DNA of 64,000 nucleotides from Bacteroidaceae bacterium (GTDB lineage: Bacteria > Bacteroidota > Bacteroidia > Bacteroidales > Bacteroidaceae), in NCBI GenBank assembly GCA_017617315.1, contig JAFZWM010000030.1, forward strand, positions 62,001-126,000, given 5' to 3'. How positions within the stretch are numbered: position 1 is the first letter of the stretch; each line of letters begins with the position of its first letter. Below the pieces are notes generated by a model. The model was not told where the DNA came from and made no database searches. It was given only the letters and a program-made list of their open reading frames with translations. Positions 61,865 to 64,000 of the stretch are shown piece after piece. Position numbers and translations under genes: made by a program.

Positions 61865-62005
61865 TCAAGCAAGCCGCAAGTAAGCCGACGGTAAGGGGAT
61901 GGCAAGGGGCAAGCAAGCCAGAAGGTTGCGGATAGCAAAGGGGTAGCTACGGAGAAGGTACGGGCAAGGTACGTTCAAGGTTCGAGATGCGAATATGCAA
62001 GCAAG
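61865..62005 (+). repeat. degenerate AAGGTACG repeat element, copy 2
   Basis: Plus-strand chain of AAGCAAGCC, AAGTAAGCCG, GGCAAGG, GTAGCTACGG and AAGGTACG units. The block GTAGCTACGG.GAAGGTACG...TTCAAGGTTCG (61943-61984) matches copy 1 at 26526-26555 (reverse strand) except for one extra 11-base GGCAAGGTACG unit. Confidence 0.75.
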
Positions 62006-62092
62006 AAGATTATTGAAACCAGTCAAGAGACGCATTAAAGTCCTCAACTCGCTGGCAACAAACATATTAGGCCTTACAGGAAATAAAAAAGC

Positions 62093-62239
62093 GTTTCAGT
62101 TTCAGTTGTTTCAATAAAAAACGGAGTGCAGTTTCTCTTTTATACACTATATATAACTAATTAATATATAGATATTTATATAGTAGAAAATAAAAAACTG
62201 GAACTGTCAAATAACAACTGAAACGACTGAAACTGAAAC
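62093..62239. repeat. inverted-repeat element with 21-base ends and AT-rich core
   Basis: The left end (62093-62113) starts GTTTCAGTTTCAG and the right end (62219-62239) is its reverse complement at 20 of 21 positions. The 105-base interior is AT-rich with TATATA tracts and no reading frame. The layout resembles a MITE or a large hairpin. Confidence 0.65.
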
Positions 62240-62371
62240 GATACAAAATACAAAACTTCTATTTATCAACATCTTACGATAAATTTCCATAGACATAAAA
62301 CCCTTCAAAAAACACGAATTTCGTAAAATTTCTCTCTAAAAAGCCTCGTAAAAGCTCAAAATCCGATTTGT

Positions 62372-62404
62372 TTTGAGGTTATTCGGCAATTATTACTATT
62401 TTTG
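62372..62404 (+). promoter_or_regulatory. promoter of the M6 metalloprotease gene
   Basis: TTTG (62372-62375), 21 bases, TATTTTTG (62397-62404). The ATG is 55 bases downstream. Confidence 0.7.
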
Positions 62405-62459
62405 CAATAGAGTTTATTAACCTTTTACAAAAAGAATTTTTTATTCTCAACACGTTGCT

Positions 62460-64000
62460 ATGATAAAAAAGATACTGAACATTATGCTGGTGCTTGCCAT
62501 TACCGCAACAATATCGGCACAACAGACAACAGAAAAAAACGATAATCTGGAACACATTCATGTGCGTGGATGTAGGGCAGGAACGCCAAATCCCAAGATG
62601 CCGACACGCCATGCGCCGTCGTTGCAGGACAACTTGCATTATATTGGCAACCGCCGTCAGTTGGTGGTGCTGGCATCGTTTCAGGATCAGGACTTTGCAG
62701 AAGACCACGATGCCACATTGCAGACGTGGAACAAGATCTTCAACATGGAGAACTATGAAGAAGGCAGTTTTGTCGGCTCTGTACACGACTATTTCATGGC
62801 GCAGAGCTACGGACAGTTTAATCTTACGTTCGACCTCTACTTGGTTGAGTTGCCCGACGGACGCCAAAAGTACCGCAGCACCTACTCGCACGATGAAAAC
62901 TCCCAGTACATGGTCGATGACATCGTTGATGCGCTAAAGACGAAGGATATAGACTGGAGCGTATACGACTGGGACGGCGACAACTTCGTAGACCAGATGC
63001 TCATAATCTATGCCGGTCAGGGCATGAATGCCGGTGGAGGCTCGGAAACCATCTGGCCACACCAATGGTGGCTGAGCCATCACTTGAATCAGGAGACAGA
63101 AGCCCCCAACGATTACCGCAGTTTCCGCACCGTCACGCAGGGCGACAATGAGTATCACATAGACTGCTACTGCTGCGTACAAGAATATATCGAAGACAGT
63201 TCGATAAAGACTTCGTTTGGCACTATCTGCCACGAATATACTCATTGCTTCGGCTTTCCCGACTATTACATTGGCAGCCTAAAGGTGGTTGGCGACTGGG
63301 ATTTGATGGATAACGCATGCTACAACGGAAAGGGCTTCAGACCTTGCGGCTATTCGGCTCACGAAAGAATGTTGATGGGATGGCTCACACCTGTCGAACT
63401 GACCACTACCGCAACCATAACCGACATGCCGGCTCTGTCCGACGAGCCTGTGGCTTACCTCATCCGCAACGACGGCGACGAAAACGAATACTACATTGTG
63501 GAGAACCGTCAGAAAAAGGGTTGGGACAAAAGTCTGCCCGGCAGCGGCATCATCGTCTTTCACGTTGAATACGACAAGGATATCTGGAGCAGCACAGACG
63601 CCTATGCCAACACCTCCGACAAAAAACGGTATCAGATTTTCCCGGCCAACAACAAGCCGAAACATAGTTCTTCGGGCGGTTGGGCATACCCGTATATAAC
63701 GAAAGACGCGCTTGGCAACGACTCTATTGCCAACAACTGCCTTACCAACACATCCGAGCCGGCAGCCACGCTGAACAATCCGAATGTCGATGGAGAAACG
63801 CTCATGTCGAAGCCAATCACCAGCATGGCTGTAGATGCAAGCGGTATGGCCTCGTTCGTGTTCATGGACGAAACTGCCACATCGGTAGGCAAAGTGCCCC
63901 TCAATCGAGAACAGGAGCACGATGCCGACGCCCCAATGTTCGATTTGCAGGGCCGACGTATGTTAAGGCCATCAAAGGGACTTTACATTCAAGGCAACAA
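62460..64000 (+). CDS. secreted M6 family metalloprotease (5' part)
   Basis: Open from the ATG at 62460 to the window end (513 complete codons visible), with signal MIKKILNIMLVLAITATISAQ. The zinc site is CHEYTHCFGFPDYY at about residue 260, an HExxHxxGxPD motif as in M6 (immune inhibitor A-like) proteases. A domain upstream includes VHDYFMAQSYGQFNLTFDLYLVE, also typical. Near the end, FDLQGRRMLRPSKGLYIQGN resembles the C-terminal tail of many secreted Prevotella proteins (DLQGRR...P.KGIYI), so only about 10-15 residues may lie beyond the window. It probably degrades extracellular proteins. It has its own promoter. Confidence 0.88.
   Translation, partial: MIKKILNIMLVLAITATISAQQTTEKNDNLEHIHVRGCRAGTPNPKMPTRHAPSLQDNLHYIGNRRQLVVLASFQDQDFAEDHDATLQTWNKIFNMENYEEGSFVGSVHDYFMAQSYGQFNLTFDLYLVELPDGRQKYRSTYSHDENSQYMVDDIVDALKTKDIDWSVYDWDGDNFVDQMLIIYAGQGMNAGGGSETIWPHQWWLSHHLNQETEAPNDYRSFRTVTQGDNEYHIDCYCCVQEYIEDSSIKTSFGTICHEYTHCFGFPDYYIGSLKVVGDWDLMDNACYNGKGFRPCGYSAHERMLMGWLTPVELTTTATITDMPALSDEPVAYLIRNDGDENEYYIVENRQKKGWDKSLPGSGIIVFHVEYDKDIWSSTDAYANTSDKKRYQIFPANNKPKHSSSGGWAYPYITKDALGNDSIANNCLTNTSEPAATLNNPNVDGETLMSKPITSMAVDASGMASFVFMDETATSVGKVPLNREQEHDADAPMFDLQGRRMLRPSKGLYIQGN

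Larger units (their letters stand above)
61827..62459. other. 633-base non-coding, repeat-containing region
   Basis: Between the ankyrin-like remnant and the metalloprotease there is no supported gene. The stretch holds the second AAGGTACG element, a 147-base inverted-repeat element and the metalloprotease promoter. The rest is AT-rich. Confidence 0.75.

Overview
The window reads as a chromosomal segment of a Bacteroidota bacterium, most likely a Prevotella-type member of the Bacteroidales. The support is the repeated promoter form TTTG, about 19-21 bases, then TAnnTTTG in front of many genes, the near absence of Shine-Dalgarno sequences, a SusC/SusD pair, a Ser-type sulfatase, a serine palmitoyltransferase, a DUF4924 protein, TlpA/DUF4369 lipoproteins and a Prevotella-style C-terminal tail on the last gene. 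No tRNA, rRNA, insertion sequence or CRISPR array was seen.

Layout. 1-4.4 kb: carA (3' part) and carB, then a small secreted protein. 4.6-10.1 kb: a hemicellulose group (GH5 lipoprotein, GH115 alpha-glucuronidase, SGNH esterase) followed by a histidine phosphatase. 10.3-14.6 kb: a small orphan protein, a YifB/ComM ATPase, a cation diffusion facilitator and a drug/metabolite transporter. 14.65-23.2 kb, minus strand: a candidate small RNA, then a compact operon susC-susD-sulfatase-(rhodanese-thioredoxin)-YeiH sulfate exporter. 23.4-35.1 kb: mostly housekeeping genes on the plus strand (metG, LysE exporter, DUF4924, rfbD, prfC, tsaC, CLC channel, fmt), interrupted by a minus-strand acyltransferase and a degenerate repeat element. 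35.2-39.9 kb: an AT-rich orphan membrane protein, then a redox/metal group (glutathione peroxidase, radical SAM, flavodoxin, bacterioferritin-like, a 57-residue winged-helix protein, ZIP transporter) whose promoter is surrounded by three copies of a 12-base palindrome. 39.9-46.5 kb: Hsp20 with a sigma-54-type promoter, a TlpA lipoprotein and a tandemly duplicated pair of large thioredoxin-tailed proteins. 46.6-50.5 kb, minus: DUF3237 and two GH43 enzymes. 50.6-57.5 kb: a receiver/PEP-binding fusion protein, serine palmitoyltransferase, a lipid kinase, a TonB C-terminal domain protein and a GH25 lysozyme. 57.5-60.5 kb, minus: a candidate noncoding transcript with repeated motifs and clpC. 60.5-64 kb: a decayed accessory stretch (pseudogene, lipoprotein, ankyrin remnant, two kinds of repeat) and the 5' part of an M6 metalloprotease.

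The signals that ordinary gene calls would miss are: two promoter-to-terminator intervals without genes (minus strand, near 14.7 kb and 57.6 kb) that look like noncoding RNAs; a repeat family present in opposite orientations near 26.5 and 61.9 kb; a 147-base inverted-repeat element near 62.1 kb; a three-site operator array near 36.1 kb; and a sulfate-ester operon coupling SusCD to a sulfate exporter. Calls rest on reading the sequence by eye. Promoters, terminators and RNAs are inferences from sequence patterns.
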